64,000 nt of DNA from Syntrophus sp. PtaU1.Bin005 (GCA_002067745.1 MVRU01000002.1:1-64000), one strand, 5' to 3'; positions 8,261 through 19,574 are shown, counted from the stretch's first letter. A program made the numbers and translations. Notes: generated by a model not told the origin, from the letters alone.

Positions 8261-9011
8261 CGGGTATTTCGATAGAGAAAAAATGGAAGCCCGATGCGGA
8301 GGAGGGGGCAAGCCGCCTCTGTCCGCGTCCATACGAATGCGGCAGCGCTCAGGCCTCTTCCCCGTGATCTCCGAGATCAAGGTGCAGTCGGACAAGGAGG
8401 GCGATCTCCTGCGGGGCCGCGATCCGGTGGCGCTGGCGCAGGAAATGTCACAGCGCCCTGTGGCGGGAATCAGCGTCGTGACGGAACCGGGGCACTTTGG
8501 CGGCCACATGGGCCTTCTGAAGGAGGTCGCCGCCGCGGTCGGCGTCCCCGTCCTCCACAAGGACTTCATCACCACGGAACGCCAGGTTCAGGAATCGGCC
8601 GACTGCGGCGCTTCAGCGATCCTCCTGATTACGGCCATGCTCGATCTGCGGCAGATGGCGCGGCTCATAGAGGCGGCCAGGGACTGGGGCCTGGAGACTC
8701 TGGTGGAGGGGCACGATGCGGCAGAGATCAGGAAGATCGAGCATCTCCCCTTCGATCTGCGCGGTATCAACAATCGGGACATCACCGTCTTCGAAGTGGA
8801 CGACTCCGATGTGAGCCGGACGGAGGAGCTTGCGGGCTTCTGCCGGGGATCCCGTATCCTGATCAGTGAGAGCTCGATCCGCTCGGCGGCGGATGTCCGC
8901 CGCGCCGGCAGAAGCGGCGCCGATGCCGTTCTGGTCGGTACGGCCGTGCTGAAAGCGGAGAACGTGGGCTCTTTCCTGGACGAGCTGGTCGCTGTAGGAT
9001 GGCCGGTATGA
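8250..9011 (+). CDS. trpC: indole-3-glycerol-phosphate synthase
   Basis: 253 residues from ATG 8250 (MPLDGYFDREK), overlapping the trpD stop by 11 bases; an in-frame ATG at 8229 would add seven residues and cannot be excluded. The TIM-barrel signatures are PVISEIKVQS (catalytic Lys after strand 1), VPVLHKDFI (Lys after strand 3), LETLVEGHD (Glu), GINNRD (Asn), ISESSI and GADAVLVGTAVL (phosphate loop). It closes CdRP to indole-3-glycerol phosphate in Trp synthesis. It is translationally coupled within the trp operon. Confidence 0.93.
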   Translation: MPLDGYFDREKMEARCGGGGKPPLSASIRMRQRSGLFPVISEIKVQSDKEGDLLRGRDPVALAQEMSQRPVAGISVVTEPGHFGGHMGLLKEVAAAVGVPVLHKDFITTERQVQESADCGASAILLITAMLDLRQMARLIEAARDWGLETLVEGHDAAEIRKIEHLPFDLRGINNRDITVFEVDDSDVSRTEELAGFCRGSRILISESSIRSAADVRRAGRSGADAVLVGTAVLKAENVGSFLDELVAVGWPV

Positions 9012-9703
9012 CACGGATCAAGATCTGCGGCATCACGACCGTCGAAGACATCCGCCTCTGTGCGGCGGTGGGAGTTGACGATCTGGGCTTTGTGGTGGAA
9101 TACCCCATCGATGTCCCCTGGAATCTTGATCGGGAGCAGGCCGGAAAGCTCATCCGCAGCGTCCCCCCTTCCGTCTCGCCGGTCATTGTGGTCGGGGAGG
9201 ATCCCCGGACGATCATCGAACTGACGCAACTGCTGAAGCCCCGCTCGGTGCAGCTCCACGGCAATGAACCCATTTCCGTGACGGCGGAGCTGGTGTCCGC
9301 CATCCATGCGCTGGGGGTGAAGGTCCTCAAACCGCTGCGGTTCTCCGTCGAAACGGGGAGGTGCCGATCCTCCTGTGAAGACCCTGTCGATGCCGCCCGG
9401 CAGATAGAGGATACGGGGGTGGATGGACTGGTCCTGGATTCCGTCAGCGAATCCCGGCCGGCGGGGACCGGTCGGAACATGGATTGGGGCCTCGCCCGGA
9501 GCATACGGGATCAGGTGCGGGTACCCGTTATTCTTGCCGGAGGATTGAACGCCGACAACGTTGCGAAGGCTGTCGCTGCTGTGAATCCCCACGGGGTGGA
9601 CGTGATCAGCGGTGTCGAAAACCCGGTGGGGAGGAAAGATCCCGCCAGGTTGAAGGCTTTTGTGGCGGCCATCCGCTCGCTGAACGGCAGCTTGAAATCG
9701 TGA
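9008..9703 (+). CDS. trpF: phosphoribosylanthranilate isomerase
   Basis: 231 residues from ATG 9008, overlapping the trpC stop in an ATGA junction; ATG 8999 is also in frame. KICGITT carries the catalytic Cys near residue 7, VQLHGNEP and GLVLDSVSES hold the strand-4 motif and the catalytic Asp, and ILAGGLNADNV forms the phosphate site. It catalyses the Amadori rearrangement of phosphoribosylanthranilate. It is the last recognisable trp gene here: trpE, trpG, trpA and trpB are not in the window. Confidence 0.93.
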   Translation: MTRIKICGITTVEDIRLCAAVGVDDLGFVVEYPIDVPWNLDREQAGKLIRSVPPSVSPVIVVGEDPRTIIELTQLLKPRSVQLHGNEPISVTAELVSAIHALGVKVLKPLRFSVETGRCRSSCEDPVDAARQIEDTGVDGLVLDSVSESRPAGTGRNMDWGLARSIRDQVRVPVILAGGLNADNVAKAVAAVNPHGVDVISGVENPVGRKDPARLKAFVAAIRSLNGSLKS

Positions 9704-9876
9704 GCGGGCTCCCCGATGAGGCTGCGGACCGTGCCAACATCGCAGACCGGGGCCGGAACAGGTTGTGCGGATTTCTGATTTCTGCGCCCCGAGGGGATCG
9801 CTGGCCTGTTTGGGGATTGATTTAGCGATTTCAATGTGTCAGTATTCGGGCAAATTTCATATCAGGAGAATTCGTT

Positions 9877-11118
9877 ATGTCCGTCGTGATCCCCTTTCGA
9901 GCCCTGAGACCGGCTCGTTCCTTTGCCAGGGATGTGGCCTCCCTTCCCTATGATGTCCTCAACCGGGACGAAGCCAGGGCGCTTGCTTCCGGTAACCCCC
10001 TGAGTTTCCTGCGGGTTGAAAAATCTGAAATCGATCTGGACCCGCCCGAGAGCGACGTGCCGGAAAAGGTGTTCGCAAAGGCCAGAGAAAATCTGGACAG
10101 CCTGGTTCGCCAGGGCGTTCTTTTCCAGGAGAGTACCCCCGGCTTTTATATCTATCAGCAGCGCATGGGCGATCACGAGCAGACGGGGATCGTCGGCTGC
10201 GCCAGCGTCGCCGAATATGAATCGGGGCGGATCAAAAAGCATGAATTGACGCGGGCGGACAAGGAACTGGAGCGAACCCGCCATGTCGATACGGTCAACG
10301 CCCAGACGGGACCCGTCTTCCTGACCTACCGCTCAACGGACGATCTTGACCGCCTCGTCCGGGATTTCAAGGCTGCCTCCCCTGAATACGACTTTTCCGC
10401 CGATGACGGGATCGTGCACAGGGTATGGGTCGTAAGCGAGCCGGCGGATGTCCGCAAACTGGAGGAAGGGCTGAAAGGACTCGATGCGCTTTATATCGCC
10501 GACGGCCACCATCGGGCGGCGGCAGCCTGTTCCGTCTGCCGCTCCCGTCGGGAAAGCAATCCCGGGCACCGGGGCGACGAACCCTATAATTTTTTCCTTT
10601 CCGTGATTTTCCCCCACAACCAGTTGAGGATCATGGACTACAACCGGGCCGTCCGGGACCTCAACGGTTTGGATCGGGAAACCTTTTTCCGGAAGGTCGA
10701 AGAAAAGTTTGAAATCCGCCCCGATTTCAGCCGGAAATCTCCCGAGGTGTTCCATTCTTACGGAATGTATCTGGACGGTAAGTGGCACCAGCTGATTGCC
10801 CGGGAAAATCTCTGCGATGAAGCGGACCCCATCGGCCGTCTTGACGTATCCATTCTGCAGAACCACCTTCTGCACCCGTTGCTGGGCATCGAGGATCCCC
10901 GGACGGACCAGCGCATTGATTTTGTCGGGGGCATCCGGGGAATGAAAGAGCTGGAGCGGCTGGTGGATTCCGGCAAGTTCGCCGTCGCCTTTTCCCTCTT
11001 TCCCACAACATTGGAGCAGCTGATGGCGGTGGCGGATGCCGGACTGGTCATGCCTCCCAAATCCACCTGGTTTGAACCGAAACTACGCAGCGGCCTGTTT
11101 GTCCATCGCCTTTCTTAG
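9877..11118 (+). CDS. DUF1015 family protein
   Basis: 413 residues with the characteristic DUF1015 N-terminus (IPFRALRPA, then ASLPYDVLNRDEARALA) and the internal IADGHHRAAAA motif near residue 210. The ATG at 9877 follows AGGAG by about nine bases. The family is widespread in anaerobes and often lies near serine-biosynthesis genes, but its biochemical role is not established to my knowledge. A 173-bp gap separates it from trpF, so membership of the trp operon is uncertain. Confidence 0.85.
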   Translation: MSVVIPFRALRPARSFARDVASLPYDVLNRDEARALASGNPLSFLRVEKSEIDLDPPESDVPEKVFAKARENLDSLVRQGVLFQESTPGFYIYQQRMGDHEQTGIVGCASVAEYESGRIKKHELTRADKELERTRHVDTVNAQTGPVFLTYRSTDDLDRLVRDFKAASPEYDFSADDGIVHRVWVVSEPADVRKLEEGLKGLDALYIADGHHRAAAACSVCRSRRESNPGHRGDEPYNFFLSVIFPHNQLRIMDYNRAVRDLNGLDRETFFRKVEEKFEIRPDFSRKSPEVFHSYGMYLDGKWHQLIARENLCDEADPIGRLDVSILQNHLLHPLLGIEDPRTDQRIDFVGGIRGMKELERLVDSGKFAVAFSLFPTTLEQLMAVADAGLVMPPKSTWFEPKLRSGLFVHRLS

Positions 11119-11876
11119 CGGGAGGGTCGGCACAGGGGGCATCATGATTCTGGCGCGGGAAGACGAGACCGTGGACGGCCTTCTGAACGGACGCCTCCAG
11201 GTTATCCAGAAGAAGAGGGGCTATCGCTTTTCCCTGGATGCCCTGCTGCTGGCTTCTTTTATCCGTCTGGGACAGGAACATTCGCTTCTGGACATGGGAA
11301 CGGGCAGCGGGGTTCTTGCCCTCATCACCGCCATGCGGCGTACGGATGTCCGGACTGTCGGGGTCGACATCCAGGAGAGCATGGTTGAAATGGCCATGCG
11401 CAGCGCGGCCCTGAATGGTCTCGATGGCCGGGTGTCCTTTAAGGTGGGGGATGTCCGTCAAATCCGACGGTTTCTTGATGCGGAATCTTTTGATGCCGTT
11501 GTCTGCAATCCACCTTATCGGAAGGCGAATACCGGACGAATCAACCCCCTGGGCGAGAAGGCCCTGGCAAGGCACGAGATCCGGGGGGCTCTCCGGGACT
11601 TTCTTGAAGCGGCCGCCTATGTCTTGAAGCCTGGCGGCCGCTTCTTTGTGATCTATCCCGCTCAGCGGCTGGTGCCCCTTATCGCGGGGATGCGGGAAGC
11701 GGCCCTCGAACCTAAACGGTTCCGGTTGGTTCATTCCCGGAGTGACACAGCGGGGACTTTTGTCCTGTCCGAGGGCTGCAAGGGGGGAGGCGAGGAACTG
11801 GATGTTCTTCCTCCCCTTTTTATCTACAGGGATTCGGAGCTCTATACCGAAGATATGGAGGAGCTTTTCAGGGAGC

Positions 11877-13380
<1,504 letters not shown>

Positions 13381-13431
13381 ATTCCCATCTTCCTCAGCCG
13401 GATGTTGTCACGACAGGGGCTGACCGTTCTT

Positions 13432-15024
13432 TTATGATTGACAGAAGACGGCTTGCCCCGTTCCGAAGACAAGCATGTCGTAGGTTTTTTTGATTCGGTC
13501 CCAGTTTTCTTCCCGGTCCATGGACCAGTACCGGCCAATGACCGAAACCACCTTTCCCCTTTGCAGTTCCGCCGCCTTGTTTTCAATCTTTTCAATATAC
13601 AGAGCGCCGCTTTCCGGCTGTTCACCCCGACGGCCGAGCATGGCATGAATGTAGACCTCGGGGACACCTTCCCGTTTGGCCATCTCCATCAGGGCAAACA
13701 GATGCGAAAGGGAGCCGTGCGAGCTGAAAAAGGAAACGATGCCCAGCAGATGCAGGGCCTTGGAATTGCGCTTTGCCGCAGACATGACGGAAAGGAAGGC
13801 TTCGTTCTCGTAGAACGTTCCGTCGGAAATGGCCTGATTGATGCGGACCCGATCGGCATAGATCGGCCTTCCGGCGCCAATGTGCAGATGTCCCGCTTCC
13901 GAATTTCCAACCGTTCCTTCAGGAAGCCCGACGGCTTCTCCCGCCGCCTTCAGGGTCGTCCATGGACAGGTCGTTTTCAGGCGATCCATGGTCGGCGTGG
14001 CGGCTTGGGCAATGAGGTTGCCCAAGGTCTGGTCGCTTTCTCCCCAGCCGTCGAGAATGAGAACAAGGAGCCTCTGCGCCGGCTTGATCCCTTCGGGACC
14101 GGGGGTGATGATCAGCGATTTTCCGGTCATGGCCGCCGGAACGGGGAGGCGGAACAGCTGGAGGACGGTTGGGGCGATATCCGTCAGGGCTCCATCCCGG
14201 CGAAGCTCAAGGTCCGGGGTATCGTGGAGAAGGATGAAAGGGACGGGGCTGTCTGTGTGGCCCGTGTCAATAACGCCGTCGGGATAGAGCCATTTTTCGA
14301 CTGTCCCGTGGTCGGCGGTGACCATGACCGTCAAGCCCCGGCGCTTCGCCTCGTCAATGACCCGGCCCGTCTGGCGGTCGACTGCTTCCACGGCCCTCAG
14401 GATGGCCGGCTCATTTTCAATGTGGCCGACCACGTCCACATTGGGGAAATTTGCAAGGATGAACCGGCAGGACGGATCGGCAATCTTGTCGAGAATGGCT
14501 TCGGTTATTGCCTCGATGGACATCTCCGGGGCTTCATCGAAAAGATGGACGTCTCTGCGCGTGGGCACGATGATCCTCTCTTCTCCCGGGAGGGGATGCT
14601 CCTTCTTCCCGTTCAGGAAATAAGAAACATGGACCGCCTTTTCCGCTTCGGTGATCTTGGCTTGGCTGATGTGGTTCCGGGAAAGGACGTCGCTTAAGGT
14701 ATCCTGCAGCTCTCCCTCCGGGGGAAAGGCCACTTGCACATTCAATCCCTTTTTGTATTCAATCATGGTGGCAAAGGACAGCAACAGGTCATCCACCGGG
14801 GAGAAAGCAGAGAACCCTATTTCCGTCAGGCTGCGGGTCAGTTCGATTTCACGTTCTCCCCGGATGTTGTAGAAAATGACGGCATCATTTTTCCCGATGC
14901 GGCCAACCGGCCGCTGACCGGCATCCATCAGAACCAGAGGTTCCAGGGTCTCGTCATCGCTGTTGCGCAGATACGCATTCCTGACGGCCTCTGACATGGC
15001 GTGACCTGTGGAGAGTTTCCCCAT
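13432..15024 (-). CDS. 2,3-bisphosphoglycerate-independent phosphoglycerate mutase, circularly permuted
   Basis: 530 residues. Start: AAGGAGG with the better spacing (8 bases) for MGKLSTGH at 15024; ATG 15030 is only 2-3 bases from it. All iPGM motifs are present but in the order C-half then N-half. First come AVRNAY, FYNIRGER, TEAEKAVHVSYFLNG, NFPNVDVVGH, VTADHGT and DTGHTDSPVPF, up to AAMTGKSLI near residue 305. Next is a short linker, then LILDGWGES, VGNSEAGHLHIGAGR (nucleophile Ser, about residue 375), SHGSLSH, GRYWSMDREENWDR and TYDMLVFG at the C-terminus. Both metal sites (DGW, NSEAG, D..GH, DHG, GH) are intact. Changes from canonical are HSH to HGS and GRD to RRG. The new termini fall inside the transferase domain. 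It probably interconverts 3- and 2-phosphoglycerate, though a different phosphoester substrate is possible. Confidence 0.85.
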   Translation of the reverse strand: MGKLSTGHAMSEAVRNAYLRNSDDETLEPLVLMDAGQRPVGRIGKNDAVIFYNIRGEREIELTRSLTEIGFSAFSPVDDLLLSFATMIEYKKGLNVQVAFPPEGELQDTLSDVLSRNHISQAKITEAEKAVHVSYFLNGKKEHPLPGEERIIVPTRRDVHLFDEAPEMSIEAITEAILDKIADPSCRFILANFPNVDVVGHIENEPAILRAVEAVDRQTGRVIDEAKRRGLTVMVTADHGTVEKWLYPDGVIDTGHTDSPVPFILLHDTPDLELRRDGALTDIAPTVLQLFRLPVPAAMTGKSLIITPGPEGIKPAQRLLVLILDGWGESDQTLGNLIAQAATPTMDRLKTTCPWTTLKAAGEAVGLPEGTVGNSEAGHLHIGAGRPIYADRVRINQAISDGTFYENEAFLSVMSAAKRNSKALHLLGIVSFFSSHGSLSHLFALMEMAKREGVPEVYIHAMLGRRGEQPESGALYIEKIENKAAELQRGKVVSVIGRYWSMDREENWDRIKKTYDMLVFGTGQAVFCQS

Positions 15025-15246
15025 GGGCATTTCCTCCTTCTTGATTCTTACTAACGAAAGCGGCCGGTGATGTAAAGGAAAAATCAGAGAAGACGGGGTT
15101 TGCCTTTTCAGTTGAAAAAAGGAGTGTTCAATGCTAATAATCACCAAATATTGAATTTGAAAATATTTATTTTTATTTAATATATTCAGGGAAATCTTCC
15201 AAAATCTGCCATAGATAATTTATGGAATGAAGCGGAGCAGACAATC

Positions 15247-15645
15247 ATGATTCTTCTGACAAAAACCCCCGAAAATGTCCTTCAGGAGGAACTGCTTAGA
15301 GAAAAAGCAGAAGTCCTCAGCCGGGCCGGCGAGAGGGTCTCCTCGATCCTTCAGCAGCTGCAGGACATGGAAGAGGACATAGAAGGGTCCCTCCGTTTCC
15401 TGACGGGGGATTGCTCGGAAGGTTCCGTGAACGTCGCCCTCTCTCCCGATGCGGTCATGCCTGAACCGTTGATGATCGAAAAAATCAATGAAAAAATCCT
15501 CCAGTTTAACGCGTTGAGAGAGGAGGCGAAACTGCGCTATCACTATCTGATCATCACCCGGGAGGCCCTGGGTATGCGGAAACATCACTGGGTTGAAGCT
15601 ATTTATAAAATTCCTGCGCGGAAGGGATATATGCACGGTCGATGA
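15247..15645 (+). CDS. conserved-looking hypothetical protein, helical
   Basis: 132 residues, not recognised. It is charged and predominantly helical, with heptad-like Leu/Glu spacing in [19 protein letters not shown] and a second helix [19 protein letters not shown]. There are no Cys motifs, signal peptide or membrane segment. It overlaps pcm by four bases (ATGA), so the two are translationally coupled. The upstream 222 bp is a very AT-rich divergent region shared with the iPGM gene. Confidence 0.6.
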   Translation: MILLTKTPENVLQEELLREKAEVLSRAGERVSSILQQLQDMEEDIEGSLRFLTGDCSEGSVNVALSPDAVMPEPLMIEKINEKILQFNALREEAKLRYHYLIITREALGMRKHHWVEAIYKIPARKGYMHGR

Positions 15646-16298
15646 TGGACAGATTTCAAAAGCAGCGTTGGCGGATGGTTGAAACCCAGATCCAGGCCAG
15701 GGGGGTCACAAATCCCCGCATTCTTGAGGCGATGTCCAAAATACAGCGCCATCTTTTTGTTGAAGAGGCCCTGGCGGATCAGGCATACAACGACAACCCC
15801 CTCCCGATTGGTGAGTTGCAGACCATTTCTCAGCCCTACATGGTGGCCCTGATGACGGACGCCCTGGAGCTCAAAGGGAGGGAGCGGGTTCTGGAGATTG
15901 GAACCGGATCGGGATATCAGACCGCCCTGCTGGCGGAACTGGCCGAACAGGTCTTCTCCATAGAGCGGGTTGCGTCGCTGGCCAACAATGCCCGTCGCAT
16001 CCTGGATCATCTGGGATATTACAATGTGGCGATCCGGGTAGGGGACGGCACTTACGGCTGGAAAGAGGAAGCGCCCTTCGACGCCATCCTGGTAACGGCG
16101 GGGGCGCCCGGAATCCCGCAGCCGCTGGTTGAGCAGCTGGCGGTGGGAGGGCGGCTGGTTGTGCCGGTGGGTGGAAGGTCTGTTCAGGATCTTCTGAAAA
16201 TTACGAGACAATCCGAGGATGTGCAGGACTTGAAAAAAGAACACCTGGGAGGCTGCCGTTTTGTAGACCTGATTGGAGAATATGGCTGGTCCGGCTGA
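15642..16298 (+). CDS. pcm: protein-L-isoaspartate O-methyltransferase
   Basis: 218 residues. It has the Pcm landmarks: [43 protein letters not shown] (family substrate-site motif), [18 protein letters not shown] (SAM motif I), VGDGTYGW and [11 protein letters not shown]. It methylates abnormal isoaspartyl residues for repair. ATG ATG at 15642/15645 overlaps the stop of the preceding gene. The usual pcm-nlpD partnership is kept, with a LysM/M23 protein next. Confidence 0.95.
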   Translation: MMDRFQKQRWRMVETQIQARGVTNPRILEAMSKIQRHLFVEEALADQAYNDNPLPIGELQTISQPYMVALMTDALELKGRERVLEIGTGSGYQTALLAELAEQVFSIERVASLANNARRILDHLGYYNVAIRVGDGTYGWKEEAPFDAILVTAGAPGIPQPLVEQLAVGGRLVVPVGGRSVQDLLKITRQSEDVQDLKKEHLGGCRFVDLIGEYGWSG

Positions 16299-16345
16299 TC
16301 TTCCTTAAGATGTATTTGTGAAACGAGGAGCCGACACTGAGCAGA

Positions 16346-17341
16346 TTGACCCTTTCCAAAAAACATTTCATCTTTTTGTTTCTGCTGTTTATTCCGTTTA
16401 TCTTCTCTGACGTCTACGGTTTTAAATCCGGAAAACCGAAAGGTGTATACCATCGAGTGAAGAAGGGGGAGACCCTTTACAGCATCGCCAAGGCGTATTC
16501 CGTGCATGTGCAGGACCTGGCGGAGGTCAATAATGTTGAAAATCCCGACCTGATTGAAGCGGATCAGGTTCTCTTTGTCCCGCATGCGAATGAGGTCATC
16601 GAAGATGTCATGCTGTTGCTGAGGGCTCAGGGATTCGACCCTCTGCGGAACAAACCCCCCGCTGGCGAAGAGCCCGTTGCCAAGAGTCCGCCCGGCGGAG
16701 AAAGTCCTTCCCGTTCCAAACCCCTTTTGAAATCTGACGGCAGCCGGACTTCGGATGTTGAGTCCCCCAAGGCTTCGCCTTCCCTTCCAGGCAGCGCAGC
16801 AGGAGAGATTTCTGAAACGCCGGAAGAGGAAGCCGCTCCGAAGGAGCGGGAAGAATTGCCTCCCAAAGCGCCCCCCCCCGCCCCTCCGCCGAAGCCTGTA
16901 AAAAACGCCGCCGGTTCTTTGAACAAGGAGGAGTTGCCGACGGATGTTTCCGGTAAGCTGCAGTTTGACAAAAAGCGGTTTATCTGGCCTGTCAAGGGCA
17001 GGGTCATCTCCCGTTTCGGCATTCAGCCCAACAAAATGTATCACAACTGGATCAGTATCAGCGGAAAGGATATGACGCCCGTCGTTGCAGCGGCCGGGGG
17101 AACGGTGATTTTTTCATCGGAGTTGAAGGATTACGGTGAAACGATTATTATCAAACATGCAGATAATTTCGCCACAGTCTATACCCATCTGAAAACCCGG
17201 AAGGTCCGGTTGGACGACACGGTCCGAAAAGGGGACACGATCGCCCTGATTGGAAAGATCGGCGAAGAGGATAAAGTGTATCTTAATTTCGAGGTTCGAC
17301 ACCAGAACCGGGCAAGGAATCCGCTTTTTTTCCTTCCCTGA
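16346..17341 (+). CDS. LysM + degenerate M23 (LytM) lipoprotein-like protein, NlpD/EnvC type
   Basis: 331 residues from a TTG at 16346. GAGGAG at 16325-16330 is rather distant (15 bases), and a CTG at 16337 is better spaced, so the start is uncertain. A hydrophobic signal segment (residues ~8-25) is followed by a LysM domain (HRVKKGETLYSIAKAYSVHV, about 35-80), a Pro/Glu-rich linker (~105-205) and a C-terminal LytM domain. The zinc ligands are degraded: HxGxD reads HNWIS, and the HLH strand reads YLNFEVR; VYTHL is kept. Such inactive LytM proteins (EnvC/NlpD) activate amidases during cell division. The gene lies after pcm, the usual nlpD position. Confidence 0.8.
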   Translation: MTLSKKHFIFLFLLFIPFIFSDVYGFKSGKPKGVYHRVKKGETLYSIAKAYSVHVQDLAEVNNVENPDLIEADQVLFVPHANEVIEDVMLLLRAQGFDPLRNKPPAGEEPVAKSPPGGESPSRSKPLLKSDGSRTSDVESPKASPSLPGSAAGEISETPEEEAAPKEREELPPKAPPPAPPPKPVKNAAGSLNKEELPTDVSGKLQFDKKRFIWPVKGRVISRFGIQPNKMYHNWISISGKDMTPVVAAAGGTVIFSSELKDYGETIIIKHADNFATVYTHLKTRKVRLDDTVRKGDTIALIGKIGEEDKVYLNFEVRHQNRARNPLFFLP

Positions 17342-17390
17342 TGATCATCGCCCTCTTGGAGAGCGAATGTCATGACATATGAGGTGCCCC

Positions 17391-18539
17391 ATGGATTTTT
17401 CGTTTGAACAGGGTCCAATCCGGCCGCCCAGTGAGGCAAAAAGCCTGCTGATCCGGGTGACGCGCAACTGTCCCTGGAACAAGTGCGCGTTCTGCAATTC
17501 TTATCGGGGGAAAAAATTTGAGCTGCGGCCTCTCGATGAGATTATTGCCGACATCAAGAAAATGCAGGAAATTGCAAGCCATGTTCAAAAGCTGTCCTGG
17601 AAACTCGGTGAAGGGGGGAAGGTGACTAATCGGGTGATCCGGCTCATTTTTGGCCAGGAAAGCACCTACGATGACAATTTCCGCTCCGTGGCCGCCTGGC
17701 TGTATTTCGGGGGGCAATCCATTTTCCTCCAGGATGCCGACTCGCTGATCCTGAAAACGGAAACCCTTGTTTCTGTCCTCAACGAAATCAAAAACGCCTT
17801 TCCATTCGTAACGCGGATTACCTCCTATTGCCGTTCAAAGACAGCCTCCAGAAAATCGGTGGATGAATTGAAGCGGCTCAAGTCCGCCGGATTGTCGAGA
17901 ATTCACATCGGGATGGAAAGCGGATACGATCCGTTGCTGGCCTATATCCGCAAGGGGGTTACCGCCGCCGAGCACATTAATGGCGGGCGCCATGTCGTTG
18001 AGGCGGGGCTCTCCCTCAGCGAGTACGTGGTGCCCGGTCTTGGAGGGATCCGGTGGACGCGGGAGCATGCCGAAGAAACGGCCCATGTGCTCAACCAGAT
18101 CAATCCTGACTTCATCCGGCTGAGATCCCTGCACGCCGTTCCGGGGACCGATCTTCACGACAAACTGCTGAAGGGTGACTTTATTCCTTTAAGCGATAAT
18201 GATGTCGTAAAGGAAATCCGGTCTTTGATTGAAGGGCTTGAAGGCATTGAATCTTGCGTGGTCAGTGATCATATCCTGAACCTCCTGGAAGAGGTCGAGG
18301 GGAAATTGCCCCAGGACAAGGAAAAGATCCTGAGCGTTATTGACCGCTATCTGGCCCTGCCGGAAAAGGACCAGCTCATTTTTCGGCTGGGCAGGAGAAA
18401 GGGCATCTACCGCAGCGTTGATGATTTCTCCGATAGCCGCCTCTACAATTCCCTGCGGGAGACGGTTGAAGAATATGAACTCCGGGAGCCCGGCCAGCTC
18501 GATAAGGCGCTATCCCTTATGATGCATAGCTATATCTAG
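17391..18539 (+). CDS. radical SAM protein, paralogue of the gene at 3068
   Basis: 382 residues. IRPPSEAKSLLIRVTRNCP leads into CPWNKCAFC (CX4CX2C cluster) and YRGKKFELRPLDEI. GMESGYDPLLAYIRKGV and AVPGTDLHDKL are SAM-barrel motifs. It shares the IRPPSEA N-terminus and overall layout with the shorter enzyme at 3068-3964 and carries an extra C-terminal segment of about 80 residues. ATG 17391 is preferred because GAGGT lies five bases upstream; ATG 17379 is in frame but has no such signal. Its substrate is unknown. Confidence 0.82.
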   Translation: MDFSFEQGPIRPPSEAKSLLIRVTRNCPWNKCAFCNSYRGKKFELRPLDEIIADIKKMQEIASHVQKLSWKLGEGGKVTNRVIRLIFGQESTYDDNFRSVAAWLYFGGQSIFLQDADSLILKTETLVSVLNEIKNAFPFVTRITSYCRSKTASRKSVDELKRLKSAGLSRIHIGMESGYDPLLAYIRKGVTAAEHINGGRHVVEAGLSLSEYVVPGLGGIRWTREHAEETAHVLNQINPDFIRLRSLHAVPGTDLHDKLLKGDFIPLSDNDVVKEIRSLIEGLEGIESCVVSDHILNLLEEVEGKLPQDKEKILSVIDRYLALPEKDQLIFRLGRRKGIYRSVDDFSDSRLYNSLRETVEEYELREPGQLDKALSLMMHSYI

Positions 18540-18599
18540 AGGGGACCTGGATCCTGTTCTTCCGGAGACGAAGAATAAAGAACGTAGATGGGAATTATA

Positions 18600-18629
18600 T
18601 TGACGTTTTTTCAAATATTTGATAGTAAT
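18600..18629 (+). promoter_or_regulatory. probable promoter of carD
   Basis: TTGACG at 18600-18605 and AGTAAT at 18624-18629 with an 18-base spacer, or TAGTAA with 17. It lies about 30 bases before the carD start codon in an AT-rich gap. Confidence 0.45.
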
Positions 18630-18659
18630 AGCAATTCAAAATAGCTTTAAGGAGTGTGG

Positions 18660-19148
18660 ATGATGTTTAAGGTGGGTGATTTGGCAGTATATCCAGCGCA
18701 GGGTGTGGGTGTCATTGAGGCCATTGAGAGCAGGGAAGTCATGGGCAGCACTCAGAAGTTCTATATCATGAAAATTATGAGCAATGGCATGAAGATCATG
18801 ATCCCCACTGGCAGTGCGGAGTCCGTAGGGCTCAGAGAGCTGATTCTCGAGGATGACGTCCCGAAGGTTTATGAGATCCTGAAGAACAAAGATATAACCA
18901 TCGACAAGCAGACCTGGAATAAGAGATACAGGGAATATCTGGAAAAGATCAAAACGGGTTCGGTATTTGAGATTGCCCGGGTGCTCCGGGATCTGCTCAT
19001 TCTGAAAAATGACAAGAACCTCTCGTTCGGTGAACGGAAGATGATGGATACGGCCAAAAGTCTTCTGATCAAAGAAATCTCTATCGCCAGTAACGCAGAA
19101 GAGACGAAAATCGAGCAGGATCTGAAGTCAATTTTCTCGTTGCAGTAA
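18660..19148 (+). CDS. carD: CarD-family RNA polymerase-binding transcription regulator
   Basis: 162 residues. The N-terminal CarD/Tudor-like RID domain is clear: FKVGDLAVYPAQGVGVIEAIE, then YIMKIMSNGMKIMIPT. A C-terminal helical domain (WNKRYREYLEKIKTGS, ERKMMDTAKSLLIKEIS) follows. CarD binds the RNA polymerase beta subunit and stabilises open complexes at rRNA and other promoters. AAGGAG at 18649-18654 supports ATG 18660 (or 18663). It heads a yacL-ispD-ispF-gltX neighbourhood, as in many bacteria. Confidence 0.93.
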   Translation: MMFKVGDLAVYPAQGVGVIEAIESREVMGSTQKFYIMKIMSNGMKIMIPTGSAESVGLRELILEDDVPKVYEILKNKDITIDKQTWNKRYREYLEKIKTGSVFEIARVLRDLLILKNDKNLSFGERKMMDTAKSLLIKEISIASNAEETKIEQDLKSIFSLQ

Positions 19149-19574
19149 GTCTGTCCGAAATATTTGCCTTCTTGAAATGCTTTCCTTAAGCCGCAGACGA
19201 ACGCGAACGATGAGAAGGAGGTAGATAAGCGATCAGGAAAGAGATGAGAGAAGGCTATTCCTTCTGTACAACAGTGTTGACGGTGCTCTTGAATTCTCCA
19301 TATGAAATATCCCCTTGCTTTCGCAAAAGAAAGCATGAGTGGTGTTTTGTATCAAATTTAACTTCAGCCAAAAAATTCGAAGGAGTTTATTCCGGGTTGC
19401 ATTCAAAAGGATAACAGGGCGGCAGAGGACAGGCGGTGCGGCAGTTTCTGAACCGGTCGACCAGCCTGTGGCGAAGCCAGCCGTTAGCCTGCAATGAAGG
19501 CCGCCTGGTATGGGCCTCGCCGTGCGCGAGGAATAGGGTTGACCCATTTCAGCGAAGGAAAGGAGGTGAAAAAG
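19149..19574 (+). other. 426-bp gap between carD and yacL with a GC-rich structured leader
   Basis: No convincing gene. The 3' third (about 19420-19550) is GC-rich and can fold. CCTCGC and GCGAGG (around 19512-19530) form a 6-bp hairpin, and AGGCGG near 19430 can pair with CCGCCT near 19503 to enclose a domain. It lies immediately upstream of yacL. I do not recognise a known riboswitch or small RNA class in it. Confidence 0.3.
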
